A stretch of 64,000 nt of DNA, from positions 9,333,158-9,397,157 of the forward strand of contig NC_040027.1 in NCBI RefSeq assembly GCF_000972845.2, in the 5' to 3' direction. This DNA comes from Larimichthys crocea. Lineage: Eukaryota > Chordata > Actinopteri > Sciaenidae. Below the pieces are notes generated by a model. It did not search any database. It saw only the letters and a list, made by a program, of their open reading frames with translations, and had not been told where the DNA came from. A program made the translations under genes and the position numbers. Shown one piece after another: positions 44,000 to 55,190 of the stretch (position 1 is the stretch's first letter; each line of letters starts with the position of its first letter).

Positions 44000-46109
44000 G
44001 AGAAACAAGACACACACAGAAGGGAAGGGAAATGACAGGAAGGACTCGGCAGGGAGGAGGCTCCATCATAACACCAATCTAAAAATATCGTACAATAATT
44101 AAATGAACAAATCAGGATTTCTGTGACAGAGCAGCGCTTAGAGTACGTGCTTTTTAATCAAAAGCACTTTCATCAAAACTAAAAATGCTTAGCATTTGAT
44201 GGACCGCGAGATCATAAAACTGTGATAGGTTTTAGGTCATTGCTTCCTGATTACCCCGGCACAGAGTTGTCACTTTTTTCTTTGCAAAGTCGCCTCATGT
44301 GTAGGTCTTTGCCATTAAATTTATGGTGATGTATGCACGGAGGAGACTAATGGACACACAGTAGCAGTCTGGTTTAATGGGTCTAGTCTTGTGTGCTTGC
44401 CAAACAAAATGCCTGAGGTATGTAAAAAGAAACAAGGAGAAAAAAAAAGAGAGAGTAGTGCATATTTGATCTGGTAAGCACTTGGAAACAGGCTGGAAGT
44501 TGTGGGGTTATTAATCACAGCACTGTATTCTACGAGTGAGCAATCTTGTGTGGTGTAGCGAGGTGCACTGTACATTTCATCACCCCGGAAAGCAATTTAT
44601 TGGACCAGCTTCCTTCTGCAGAAGAGGAGTTGGAGGGCGGAGGGAGGGGGTTGGGTCACACTTTCTAGATTTACTCCATCACCGCAACTATTTATGTTTT
44701 GTATGTGAAGATTTGCTGATTGAATGAGCAGGCGTGTGCCGGATATGAGCAGGAATACGTGGTTGTTTTAAGTGTGGGTGACATTTCTCTGTATGCACTG
44801 AGTTTAAAGAGACTTTTCAGGGAGTTAGCATCTCTAAAAAAAAAAAAAAGAGGCTTTATCAAACACAACCTCCCACTCTACTAATTCACTTCGGCAATTG
44901 AGCCGTACCATTGAGATGTCAGAGGAGTGTACTAGTCCTTCCGTGTGGAAAGAAGGGACGCTCTCCAAATTGATTTTTCCTTGTTGCCTGAAACACAAAG
45001 CATTTAAGGACGACAGCATAGGAAGCACAGTTTGTCTTTATCAGCGGATATAAAGGGAGATACACTGAAGAGAGAGCTGAGCTGTGTGTTTGTACGCCGC
45101 TGTGCACCGAAAGAAAGAAACTAGATTGTGGGTTTGAGAGCTAACGTCTGGAACATTTAGTAAATGGAAAGTTTGACTCAGGTTCTCTTATGTTTATCAG
45201 TTTCATGTCGTACCCTAAAATAGGCTCATTTGTTGTTCTGGAGCACTTCTTGTGTTGCAATTTGCGAGAGAAAATATCTTTAGAAATGCTATTTTCATTA
45301 TTTGTATTTGCCCAATATGTTTGTTGTTTGTTGTTCTGGAAATTCATGATACATGAATGCTGCATTGCCTTGTTAAGTGGTTATAAATCAGTGTACACAC
45401 AGTAAGCTACAACTGCAAACAGGAGCGAACAGCCCCGAGAGCAGAGAACCAATCCTTTGTACGAGAATGTGACTTGAACTTAATCAAAACCCCCAAAACT
45501 AAGAAATAATTCCAACATTCAAATATTTGTTATACATTATTATCAAAGGTAAACACATGGTAACAGCTGAGATGTGCACTTACTCCCTACACATGTTAAA
45601 TCAATAAAGGGGGTGCTGTCATACTGAATATCAGCACAGCTGTGACTCGGTCACTGAAACAATAATTGAAATATTATTTTTCTTCCGTTCTAAAAAACAT
45701 TTCTATTACTATCATAACGCTCTCTGATTAGATACTTTGGTAGCAACTGATCAGATCACCTCTCGTTCCTTCATCTCACACTGAAATAACACAGGTAACC
45801 AAATGAGGCCGAGCTAAAGTTCTTCAGTTGTTGAGCTGACAGAAATTCAGATTATCTGTTCAGATGTTTATTTTTGAAACACTAGTATGTCCGAGGTAGA
45901 ACGGATGACGTCTGATGTTGAGCGTTGTTAGTTATTGGTTTGATTAATGGTTGTGTATTACTGATGTCTTTGCAGTACAAATTTGTTACAATAGGCGATA
46001 GGTGATGACGATATATATATGATGTTGATATTATCCTTTATATCAGCACTCACTGGATAATCAAATTAATAAATGAAGTTATTTCCTTTTCATAATAATA
46101 GTTGACCTT
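43997..46109. other. Intergenic; no gene seen
   Basis: AT-rich spacer with A-runs (for example 44836-44849). The opposing frames at 44834-45028, 44919-45107 and 45141-45365 show no recognisable features. Confidence 0.45.
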
Positions 46110-46400
46110 TGTGTTTAAAGGAAAGGTCTGACATTTTTGGAATCGAGCATATTTGCTTTATTGTTAGAGAAACAAGAAGCAGCTAGCCTCGCTTTATGCA
46201 AAGATTTCTAGCATCAAGTGCACTAATTAACACATTATATCCTGCTTCTTCTTCTTCCAGCCTACAGACAGCCTGACATGTGACCCCGTGTCCAACACAC
46301 AAATTTTCCAGACAGAAAAAATGAGACACTACATGCTAATTAGCGAGCTTATAGGTTTGCTTTACGCTAAAGCTTCGTTACCCAGCTGCTGGATGTCACT
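46110..46400 (+). repeat. Dispersed repeat family D, copy 3
   Basis: Starts TTTAAAGGAAAGGTCTGACA then TTTTTGGAATCGAGCATATT TGCTTTATTG, loses most of the middle, and resumes with CAGCTAGCCTCGCTTTATG and CACTAATTAACACATTATAT. It is more diverged than the other two copies. Confidence 0.65.
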
Positions 46401-47249
46401 GGAAAGTGGAATTTTGACGTCTGAAGTAAATGAGGGAGATATCTGTCCATTCTGTTGACTGAGGACTAACATATTTTAAAACAATATTTATATAGTCACA
46501 GATATTAGAAATATTAGAGTTGTTGTTTTTTTTGTCACCCACCACACCAGTGTCTGAAGACACAGGTTGTCAGTTGTCAGATTTCTGGAAACAGCTGAAG
46601 CTCATAATACAGCGAAATCACAAACTGAGAGAGAAACAGTGGTGCAGACGAACTCTTTACAGAAATGCCGTGTGTGTTTGCTCTAATGAGGCCGAGTGAG
46701 TCCGTTACGGTGCTTCAACATCTCAGCTCTGCACTGTCACAGCTTCTTTTCCTTTCTTTGAAGCATCACAACCATTTTTTGAGACTTTCTTTCTCACTCC
46801 GGCGAAGACAAACAACTACAAAGTGAAACTGACTCACCTCGGGGCAGCTAAAAAGACTCCAGAGACTTCACTTGGACAAAGACGTTGTCACTTCTGTGCT
46901 AAATACCTGCAGAGAAAATGACTGCCGGTATTAGAATTCACACACAGGCAAAGAAATGTTGGCAAAACACCCCATGGGATCGTGTGTTGTGAGTCGCAGC
47001 TGTTACCATGTCACTTTTCTCTGCTGTCGCGAGTAACAGTATGATGTTTGCTTTCGCAGACATCAACCCTCGTGTGAAGCAGACAGGTGTGTCAGAGGAC
47101 AGACTGGAAGCAATCCAGAGGAAATGAAAGTAAATTCTTCTTTTCCCACGTGTGTTTATTTAAAGCTGCCTTTCAGTCGGCGCCTTTGTCAGTTGATAGG
47201 CGGTTCACAATAAAGAGGAACAAACTCTTTAGAATGGGCCAACAATTGG
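46401..47249. other. Intergenic; no gene seen
   Basis: Ordinary composition and no recognised repeat or exon. Confidence 0.45.
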
Positions 47250-47390
47250 AGCAAGCACCACCATGAGCAAGCACCTGACAATGGTGGCAAGGAAAAACCT
47301 CCTTTAAGAGGCAGAAACCTTGAGCGGGATCCAGCTCATGGTGGGCGGCCATCTGCCACGATCGGTTGCGTTTAAAGAGGGGGAAACTAT
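47250..47390 (+). repeat. Dispersed teleost repeat (GGTGGCAAGGAAAAAC family)
   Basis: GAGCAAGCACCTGACAATGG then TGGCAAGGAAAAACCTCCTT, AAGAGGCAGAAACCTTGAGC and GGCCATCTGCCACGATCGGT match from memory a common fish repeat. A single copy is seen in this window. Confidence 0.7.
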
Positions 47391-49050
47391 TAGCAGACTT
47401 GTGTGAAATATTCCCAGTACTTTTAATTGAAATGATGGGAGGGGTGGATTCATTTAAGATAACATATTCATCAGCCAGGTTTCAGTAAGACGACATGAAT
47501 CAATATCATAATCCGATATTAAAACAATCAGTAACCCCTCTTCCGTTTACTTTCCTCTTTGAATAATTCAAGTGGATCGGAGACAGACACAGCCTCTCTG
47601 GAGTTTTGGGTGGGCAACCGCTCTAATGGAAGTGCAGACAAGCGTGCAGGACTAGAGCTCTGCCTCCTCAACTCGTTTCAACTCCGGGTTGTCACGTTTC
47701 AGGTTGACTAATAAACTTGGTCAGATTTCTAGATGTGAGAGCTGCTCCATCCAAAGTGGGTTCAGACCAGGTTTTCCCTAGAAAGTCTCTCTAATTATAA
47801 GTCAGTGAATAAAATAAATCTACTCAATAAAATGCAAACCACAATTTCCCAAAGCTGAAAATTATGACTTTAAGTGGCTGTTTTTTTTTTTCCCCGGCAA
47901 GAAGTAATAAATAAATTGTAGATTTTCCAATTTCAGAAGCTGATACCAGCTGTGCTGGTTAACGTGTTTTGCATGTTTTCTCAATAAATGACGTGACTTC
48001 AATGTAAATCAAAAGATGCCTCAAGATAAAAACAGCCAGAGAGGGCAGGGGCAAGGGGAACAAATACAACTCATACAGTAAGTAAAATGTCCGTCCATCC
48101 ATTCATTCATTCAACCGCTCATCCTTATCAGGTTTATGGGGGGCTGGAGCCAATCCCACATTGGGAGAGAGGTGGTGTACAATCCTGGACTAGTTGCCAG
48201 TAAACCACAGTGCTATAAGTAAATCTATGAAAACAAACTGAAACCATAATTTAACAACGTCTTAATTTTCCTCCAGACCTCTGAATGTGACAGAGGTCAT
48301 ATGAGGCTCCAAGAAATATAAAGAGGAATCCAAGAAGAAAAGTCCAGAGTAAACTATGTTATCTCTCCACTGACATAGAAACCGGTCGATGTCGAATGAA
48401 TCGCGGATCACTGACTCTGTGTTCGCTCGAATGGGCTTACCGTGTGGAGTAGGACTTCAAGCTAGACAGATGCTTCCAGGTGGAAGTGGACCAGAGGGGC
48501 AGCGCAGTGTTTCTGGAGCACAGCCACCAAGAACCTCCACCTGAATCGACCCGCAATCCTACTGTATGGCATCCCACTGAGGATTCTCCGGGCCTCCCTG
48601 TCTGCCCCACAGAGCTACCGCTGGATCAATAATTAACTCGAGATGTTGTAGCTGGCCTGGAGTGTGTGAAGGGTGAAGATTTATGCATTGTGGACAATCT
48701 GATTGGTTCCCATGTGTCAGGAAAGATAAATTGATGCCAGAAAAGTAACAGTGTTCTTTTTGAATAGTAATTGCCACACTTGGCTGCGTCTCCACTACTG
48801 TAGCATCTCTGCCACTGGCATATCTCCAAGGGCTCTTGTTCAAGGCTCCATGGGAATCTCTTTCTTCTGTATCTAAAGGATTCAAATATGACAACCAATT
48901 ATTTTATTTATTTAAAAAGGGGCCAATTTATATTTATTTTTGTGACAGATTGGTACGGCAACTGACTTGTATAGTCCTTTATTTAGTTGGCCTCTAAAAC
49001 CCAAATGTTCAGTTTTAACTGAGAGGTATTCATTAAACTATATATTTAAT
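47391..49050. other. Intergenic; no gene seen
   Basis: Apart from the family F fragment at 48.1 kb nothing is recognised. The overlapping minus frames at 48559-48894 and 48626-48898 have no recognisable domain and share one stretch in two frames. Confidence 0.4.
48070..48205 (+). repeat. Dispersed repeat family F, copy 2 (5' part)
   Basis: CATTCATTCATTCAACCGCT then CATCCTTATCAGG, GGGGGCTGGAGCCAATCCCA, TTGGGAGAGAGGTGGTGTAC and CTGGACTAGTTGCCAG are the 5' landmarks of the family. The copy ends early. Confidence 0.75.
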
Positions 49051-49190
49051 ATTGAGGTTGCAGCTTGCAGTTGGGTTGAACTGAGCTTCATTATCTTGAG
49101 AAGTGTTTCTTATGCTGACCCATTTACATGAACACGAAGGGGAAGCAATATTACAAACACATTCCAATACAACGCTGCTGCAACCTCAAT
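49051..49190. repeat. Fold-back element with 14-bp inverted ends, 140 bp
   Basis: ATTGAGGTTGCAGC at 49051-49064 is the exact reverse complement of 49177-49190. The adjoining sequence to about 49600, including the minus open frame 49244-49594, also looks repeat-derived. A second inverted pair, TTAAGGTGCA and TGCACCTTAA, brackets about 49540-49632. It is probably a MITE-like composite. Confidence 0.5.
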
Positions 49191-49639
49191 AATAAATTCA
49201 GTTAAATTAATAAATCTGACAGTCCACAAAATATAAAACATAATTATACCAATACATCTTGTGGCTGATCTGTTGTACCCTCGAGTTCATAAAAAACAAG
49301 ATCATGATGATGAGTTTTTACATTAATCAATAACAATGATACATTAATTAAAACATTAATCCAACAAACGTTACTCACTCGCCTTATCACTGCGGTTCTG
49401 TCTCTGAGAGAAATGTTTCTTTCAGCGAGTAGCTGAACTTTGTCTGTCTGCCATTTGGTGCTCAGCACATAGTGTACAGTGTTTGTATTATCAGCATGTA
49501 GATGACATGTTGCATGTCTTCTACGCCTTTGAGTCATTTTAAGGTGCAGTAAAGGATGAAGTAACGTCGTTGTCAGGGTTACAATAATAAACATGGTTCA
49601 GGAAAACATGTTATGTACATTCTGCACCTTAAATACATT

Positions 49640-51440
49640 GTGGAAGTTACATATGAAAATCATTCTCCATTAACTTTTACCGCCAATGTCTTTCTATATG
49701 ACGTTAGTGCATGAAACCAATATAACTCATTAGACACTGGTGTAAATTGACTTTACATTGGCATGTTATTCATACACCATTGTGTGCTACGGGCCTAAAA
49801 TTCTCATGATAAGAGCAGTGAGCCAAAAAATAAATAAGAAAAAAAGTACATTTGCATATGTCCAAAACAAAAGCTCAAAGTCACTAAAACAGTCCACAGG
49901 GAACTGTCATGTTTATTCATTTTATTTATTAGATATGTGCATTTAAGCTCAGAGAATAAAAAGACATTGGTCTGTAAACGATGAGAAGGATTAAGCTAGG
50001 TAATTAATGCAGCTGGTTAATGAACTGTCTTTGTGAAATGTTGGAATAAAGCTTTGTCATTTGCTTAATTGTCTTCAGAAGAAAGCGGCGTCAGTCTCAG
50101 CGACGCTCTTTATCATTTAAGCACTTGAAAACACGGCGTCCCATTGTGATCCTTGATGGGAGACAAAGCAATAGTTTGACATACAAGAAAAAGATATTGC
50201 ACTGAGTAAACAGTCTAAATGTTTTTCTATTTGTCATCACTGACTAATAGAAATCATTCCAAGTGGAGATTTTTGGAAGCTGTCGCGTCCAAAAGAGCTG
50301 CTGCTGGAGTGTGACCAATGTCTTCGCAATGATGGCATCCAAAAGTGTCATTCATGGATGTTGATGTCAGCGTGAATTTATATTCTGTCTCTTCTTGTCT
50401 GGCTGTATCTCTGACTGACAGGGATGAGATCTGAGTCCAGATCAAGCCTCTTGTTTTCTGCAGTGATGGACATTAATAACCTGCTATTAACACCCTGCCT
50501 CCCCACCCTCCATCTCTTCTCCACTTCCTGTGATTCATCCTCCTAAATAAGCACTGTGGGAAAATAACTGTCCTGTACATAACTTTTATAGTAACAGCCT
50601 TGAGATGGACAGAGGGACAGACGACTCCCGCTCGACGGCTCTCTCCTTTCTTTCTCTTCCTCGCTCCACTAAGGTTCACCTCCATGCAGGCTCCTTCACC
50701 TTTGCCTCAAACACGAATAAACAGTTGCTCTCAAATCCCACTTAAGATTCTGAGTCCAGGCTGCCACTTATTTTCCAGAGGACTGGATCAAATAAGGCCA
50801 AGGGCTGCTTGCAGGGAAGGGGGGGCACCTCTGTTTCAATCCACAGCCTTGAAAACACAACAATACAACCATACTACATTACTGCGCATGCCAGTATGAG
50901 CTTTCTATGGGACACATATTCTGGAAAACCAAGCACAGAAAGAGCTTTTCTGCCCTTGGTTTCAAGGTTAAGTGCTTGAATTGTATGAAAACAAACCCAT
51001 TCAGCCTATGGGGGTATACATTCAATTCACTGGCAACATCTCCTGCTACTAAAAAGTGTAATATTTGTCGCCAGTTCACTGTAATTAGATTATAAAATGT
51101 GAGTGGCCTTATTCGAATGGTTACATTTGATGATTTCATGATGCAAAAGCAAATCAAACACTCACTTCTATTCCACATAATGCAATTAGCCTCTTTTTAT
51201 TAAGACCGGTGATGTGTCATTATCTTCCGACGGTATGGTGGCCATCGGTTAAATGTGTCTTTATAGTCTGACAGTGTTGATACAAGCTGGTTTGTGTTAT
51301 ATTGTGCTATGTAAATGGTTCTTGATTTGTTTAAATGCTGCATATGAATAGGATGAATTGCAATGATCCGACTAGTGCTTCAGTTTAAGGCTTCCGTGAT
51401 GAGGTTCAGCGCTAAACAGAAAGCAGAAACAATATGACCT
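49640..51440. other. Intergenic; no gene seen
   Basis: No repeat family or exon recognised. The frames at 50600-50899 (+) and 50879-51178 (-) have no protein signature. Confidence 0.45.
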
Positions 51441-51779
51441 TAATAGATGTTCATATCCAAGTGAACACTAAAACTGAAGAACCGGAACTCTGGTCATTTT
51501 CAGCACCACCAACGTGTCAAAATTTGTGTTTCAAGAGGTCAAGAAAGACGTCTGTTGGCAATTCGATGATTTCCTGTCCTCGAGCGTCCCTCAGCAAGAT
51601 ACTGAACCCGAGTTGCTTGTGATAAACAGGCCACATGAATTGGTGACTATTCCTGTCAGTCAGTGCTTCTACAATGGGTATGTAGGCTACGGTTTTTAAC
51701 GATCAGGATCTGCATAGGGTGCTTTATTTTGAAAGTTTGGGATTTCTGGCCACATCCATCAGCTCTGTGGCTGCTTGAG

Positions 51780-51885
51780 AATCAGCTGTTGGTCGCATGC
51801 TTCCTTCAAAAATACACCAGCCTCTGGGATGCTTCTGTAACCTGCTGCATTGCTTGGGGTGGAAACACAATCATTGTCAATGTCA
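51780..51885 (+). repeat. Dispersed repeat family I, copy 1
   Basis: CTGGGATGCTTCTGTAACCT then GCTGCATTGCTTGGGGTGG AAACACAATCATTG aligns with the sequence at 62665-62720. The 176-codon open frame on + at 51797-52327 begins inside it. The frame shows no recognisable domain and I treat it as spurious. Confidence 0.5.
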
Positions 51886-52490
51886 AAGCCAGAAGACCTC
51901 GCAGCAGTGCCCAGTGGAGTCAAGCATCAACAGAGTCGCCCGCTCTGAGACTGGCCACATTGATAACATAATTAATTGTAATATTGTGATATTATGTATT
52001 TGCGCTCAACCACAAATAAGTAAAGTAGAGGGGAACATTACTGAAGCGGTTCACAAAAGTTTCAAACTTTTTTGTCTTTTTTTTTTATCGGATCAGTGCG
52101 AACACAGCTGGTTGATTCCCTCACCTTATTGCCCTCCTCTTCAATTGGCCTCATGGGAAATCTATAGCTGCACCGTATTAAGTAAAACCTCATGCTTCAG
52201 GAATGTAGTCCTACTCCTGCTGACTCATAAAAATGACACAGAGGCCGTGCTGACATCAGCTGAATATAATTCTATTAGAGCACCCATTTGTTGCCGGGTT
52301 CCACTGCAGCTTCATTCGGTTGTCTAAATGACCCCCTCATTTATTTTAGTGCCCTGTTGGGGAAAGGGGGCGGCACCTGAGCACTCTGGATGATGCTCCG
52401 GAAGCCGAGCCCTCAGAGCTCAACTGACGGATCGAGCTGATGCATTTTCTCTCTCCCCCCTTCCACTCTGCTGCTAATGCATGAGACGTC

Positions 52491-52508
52491 CTCTCTCTCT
52501 CTCTCTCT
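52491..52508. repeat. (CT)9 microsatellite
   Basis: Uninterrupted CT run of 18 bp, flanked by more pyrimidine-rich sequence. Confidence 0.95.
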
Positions 52509-53644
52509 TTCTCGCTTGCTGGCTGCAAATGGAGCTCTTAGCAGCTGCTTTCAAAAATGGATTAGGTGGGTTTTTCTTTTGCAATTTTTCTCTGTCATTG
52601 CTCCGGTGTAAACAGTAAAGCACGCGCCACATATGGAGTTCTAGCACAGTGTTGTATGCATCCATAATTCAAGGCGGAAAGTATGTTTTGCTCCTTCGTG
52701 TTTGTCACGTCTCTTGGCTATAGGAATCACATTGTCAGTTATGTGCTATTAAACAAGACTATGGGCAGAATGTTGTTGTTTTTTCTCCCATCAGGTTTTA
52801 CACTCGGTTGGATGCCTCGTCACTGTAAACACCCACATATTTTCACATGCTTCAAAGTATGCAATTGTCTGCCTCTTTAAGCTTTTGACACCACACCACT
52901 GACAGCACATTTACACTTCATCTCGTTGACTTTTACAGTATGAAGTCCTCCAGATTTTTTCTTTTTTTTCCCCCCAACAAACTTCTCGTTCTCATTCCCC
53001 ACTCTCTGCCAATATCTGTTTTTCTTCCATCACTCTCTCAGCACAGGTTTCTATTCTCTCCTCGCCGTCTCTTTTCCCCTGGTGCGTCTTGAGTCGTGAG
53101 CAGAAACAGGTGGCCCCTGACAGGAAGTGGGTTGGCTCGTGCTTCAACTAACCCTTCATTCTTGTGGGTTTTCTTCCCAGAGCAAAATACTCCCCTGCTG
53201 TGATATGGCATGTCTGTGGGCGCAATGGTATTTGCTGCTTTTCTTAAAGCAATAAAGTCAGCAAATGTACAGCTGTTCACCTTCAATTCCACCTATTCCT
53301 CTCTCTCTCCCTTGCAGTTACTTTCTCTCCCCACTAATGAACGAGAAAAGAAAAGTCTGGCTATCTGTCAGGGTTTTTTTTGTTTGTGTTTGTTTTTCTG
53401 GTGACATCTCGAGTTTTAAATGCGCATTTTTTTTCGTCTTCGCTGTCAGTCAAACATGTCAAGTGTTGTCTTCTTCCTCAAACTTTCTGTTGAGTTTGTG
53501 TTCCTGCATTTTGGGACACTGTTCTTCACCGTTGTCACTGCTCATGCTGATAATACTATTTTTAGCCGCGCTAGCAGCATGGCTCAAGGGATGACAATGT
53601 TGGTCTCGCGGTCATTCGTCCAGTCAAACTCTTCTTCGACTCAG
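52509..53644. other. Intergenic; no gene seen
   Basis: Pyrimidine-rich in parts (52960-53060, 53285-53330). Overlapping frames at 53210-53404, 53265-53594 and 53420-53719 (+) are not mutually compatible and show no protein signature. Confidence 0.45.
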
Positions 53645-53911
53645 GCTGAAATATCTCGACATCTTTTGGATGATCTGCTGTGGAATTTCATGCATACGTT
53701 CTTGGTCTGCAGAGGATGAATCCAGCTGACTTTGGTGACCCTCTGGTTTTTTTCCATCCTTTAACAAGACGGAGACATTTCTGATTTTTAGTAAAACTAT
53801 GGGGTGAGTTTTAGGTTGTCAAATACTAAGATGGAGGACATGATAAATGCCAAACATCTGCATGTTGGCATCGTCACTGTGACCATGTTAGCCTCCTGAC
53901 ATTCACGTTTA
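53645..53911 (+). repeat. Dispersed repeat family H, partial copy 1
   Basis: GAAATATCTCGACATCTTTT GGATG, GAGGATGAATCCAGCTGACT TTGGTGACCC, then AAACATCTGCATGTTGGCAT CGTCACTGTGACCATGTTAG follow the order of a highly repeated teleost element, with an internal deletion. Confidence 0.7.
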
Positions 53912-54011
53912 GTGGTAGTAGCATGGTGGCCAGCCACACAAAGGGACAAGCTGGCAGGTTCAAACCCAGAACTTTGTTGCTGTGAGGTGACAGTGCTACC
54001 CAGTGTCTCCA
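53912..54011 (+). repeat. Dispersed repeat family F, copy 3 (3' part)
   Basis: CAGGTTCAAACCCAGAACTT then TGTTGCTGTGAGGTGACAGT GCTACCCAGTG is the 3' segment of the family. It lies between two partial copies of family H. Confidence 0.7.
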
Positions 54012-54245
54012 CAAACTGTTGGATGGTCACCATGTGTTACATTTGGTGCAGATGTTCATGCCTCCCTCTGGATGAATTGTAAAAACAGTGAGAGAAAAGT
54101 TTTAGTTTGTCCCAAATTTTGATTTACGAGCAAATAACCCCACAATTAATCATGTTCTCATCAGCCTCAGTTACTGCTAATTAACATGGAGGACCATTGT
54201 GACCATGTTAGTTTGCCTGCATTAGTATTTTGAGCAATGAGCATG
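54012..54245 (+). repeat. Dispersed repeat family H, partial copy 2
   Basis: TGTTGGATGGTCACCATGTG, TGGTGCAGATGTTCATGCCT CCCTCTGGATGAATTGT, then TTCTCATCAGCCTCAGTTAC TGCTAATTAACATGG and TTGTGACCATGTTAG. Same family and orientation as the copy at 53.65 kb, separated from it by a family F fragment. Confidence 0.7.
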
Positions 54246-54927
54246 GGAGTCGAGCAAGGCTATTCAAACACAAGTCAGCTGGGCCAAATATTAAAACCAA
54301 GAAATGTATCAAATGATAACGATCCCTGAGATGGTCACCACAGATTAATATGCATTGCATATGCATGTAATTAAGGCGGCTGTGACTGAGACCAAACTCC
54401 ATCGCTCTCTGGAAGTTCTGTTGTTCTCTAATTGCTGTTTTTAATCAAACGTTTCCAGTGAATTCAGATTCGCGATCCGTCTCTTTATGGCGTGTGTGAC
54501 AGCAGAAGTGAAGGCCGTTCTCGGTATGGGAAATTCATGCACAGTTGGCCTTCTTTTATTCCCTAAAGGAAAGTTTATGCGCCTCTCAAAGGAAGAACAT
54601 TTGTTTACAGATACGCATGGTTATTGTTTTTCCCCAGCTGGGAACAGCAGATCTTCAAGGATATTAAAACTGGATAGTTTCATAAGCAGACCCAGAGGAA
54701 CACGCCGCCTCGATGCTGCAGATAGCTGTAATGAAAGAAAATGGTCAGTCGGTGGTAACGCCTCTCTCTGTCTCCGTTATCTCTTATGATCATACTTGAT
54801 AAACCATCCACAAAATAACAGATTACAATGTGGAACTGCTTGTTGTTTTAATTTAAACTCCAGAGAGCTGTGATGTTTGCACAAGAATGGCGAGCAGATA
54901 TGAAGAGCATTTATTTTCCATGACCAG
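54246..54927. other. Intergenic; no gene seen
   Basis: Repeat-free with balanced composition between about 54470 and 54760; possibly conserved non-coding sequence. The 100-codon frame at 54487-54789 (+) shows no domain. Confidence 0.35.
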
Positions 54928-55190
54928 TTATTGATCCCAGCTGACATTGGGCGAGAGGGTACACCCATGACAGGTCGCCAGTTCATCACAGGGCTGACAC
55001 TTAAAGACAGCCATTCACGTTCACAATCGCACCTTTGGGCAATACAGAGTCACCAATTAACCTATGAACCTGCCTGACTTTGTATTGTGGGAGGGAGCCA
55101 AAGACACAGTAAGGCCCTGAGAGTGTCCCCAGAAGGCTGGTCGGCCTTCTTGACAGTGCTAAACGCTGCGTCATCGTGCCGAAAGAAAGA
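54928..55190 (+). repeat. Dispersed repeat family F, copy 4 (most complete)
   Basis: GATCCCAGCTGACATTGGGC, GACAGGTCGCCAGTTCATCA CAGGGCTGACAC, CAATCGCACCTTTGGGCAAT, GAGTCACCAATTAACCTATG AACC and a closing CTTGACAGTGCTAAACGCTG then TCATCGTGCCG give most of the family in order. From memory this is among the most frequent teleost repeats; its parent element is uncertain. Confidence 0.8.

Noticed and set aside
43730..44035. 101-codon + frame with His-Thr tail
   Set aside because: It begins at the end of a dispersed repeat and runs into a (AC)19 microsatellite.
51797..52327. 176-codon + frame, among the longest in the desert
   Set aside because: It starts inside a dispersed repeat, has no domain or homologue that I recognise, and shows no promoter or splice context.
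53950..53975. GGTTCAAACCC motif resembling a tRNA T-arm (B box)
   Set aside because: No cloverleaf can be built around it; it is an internal part of the family F repeat.
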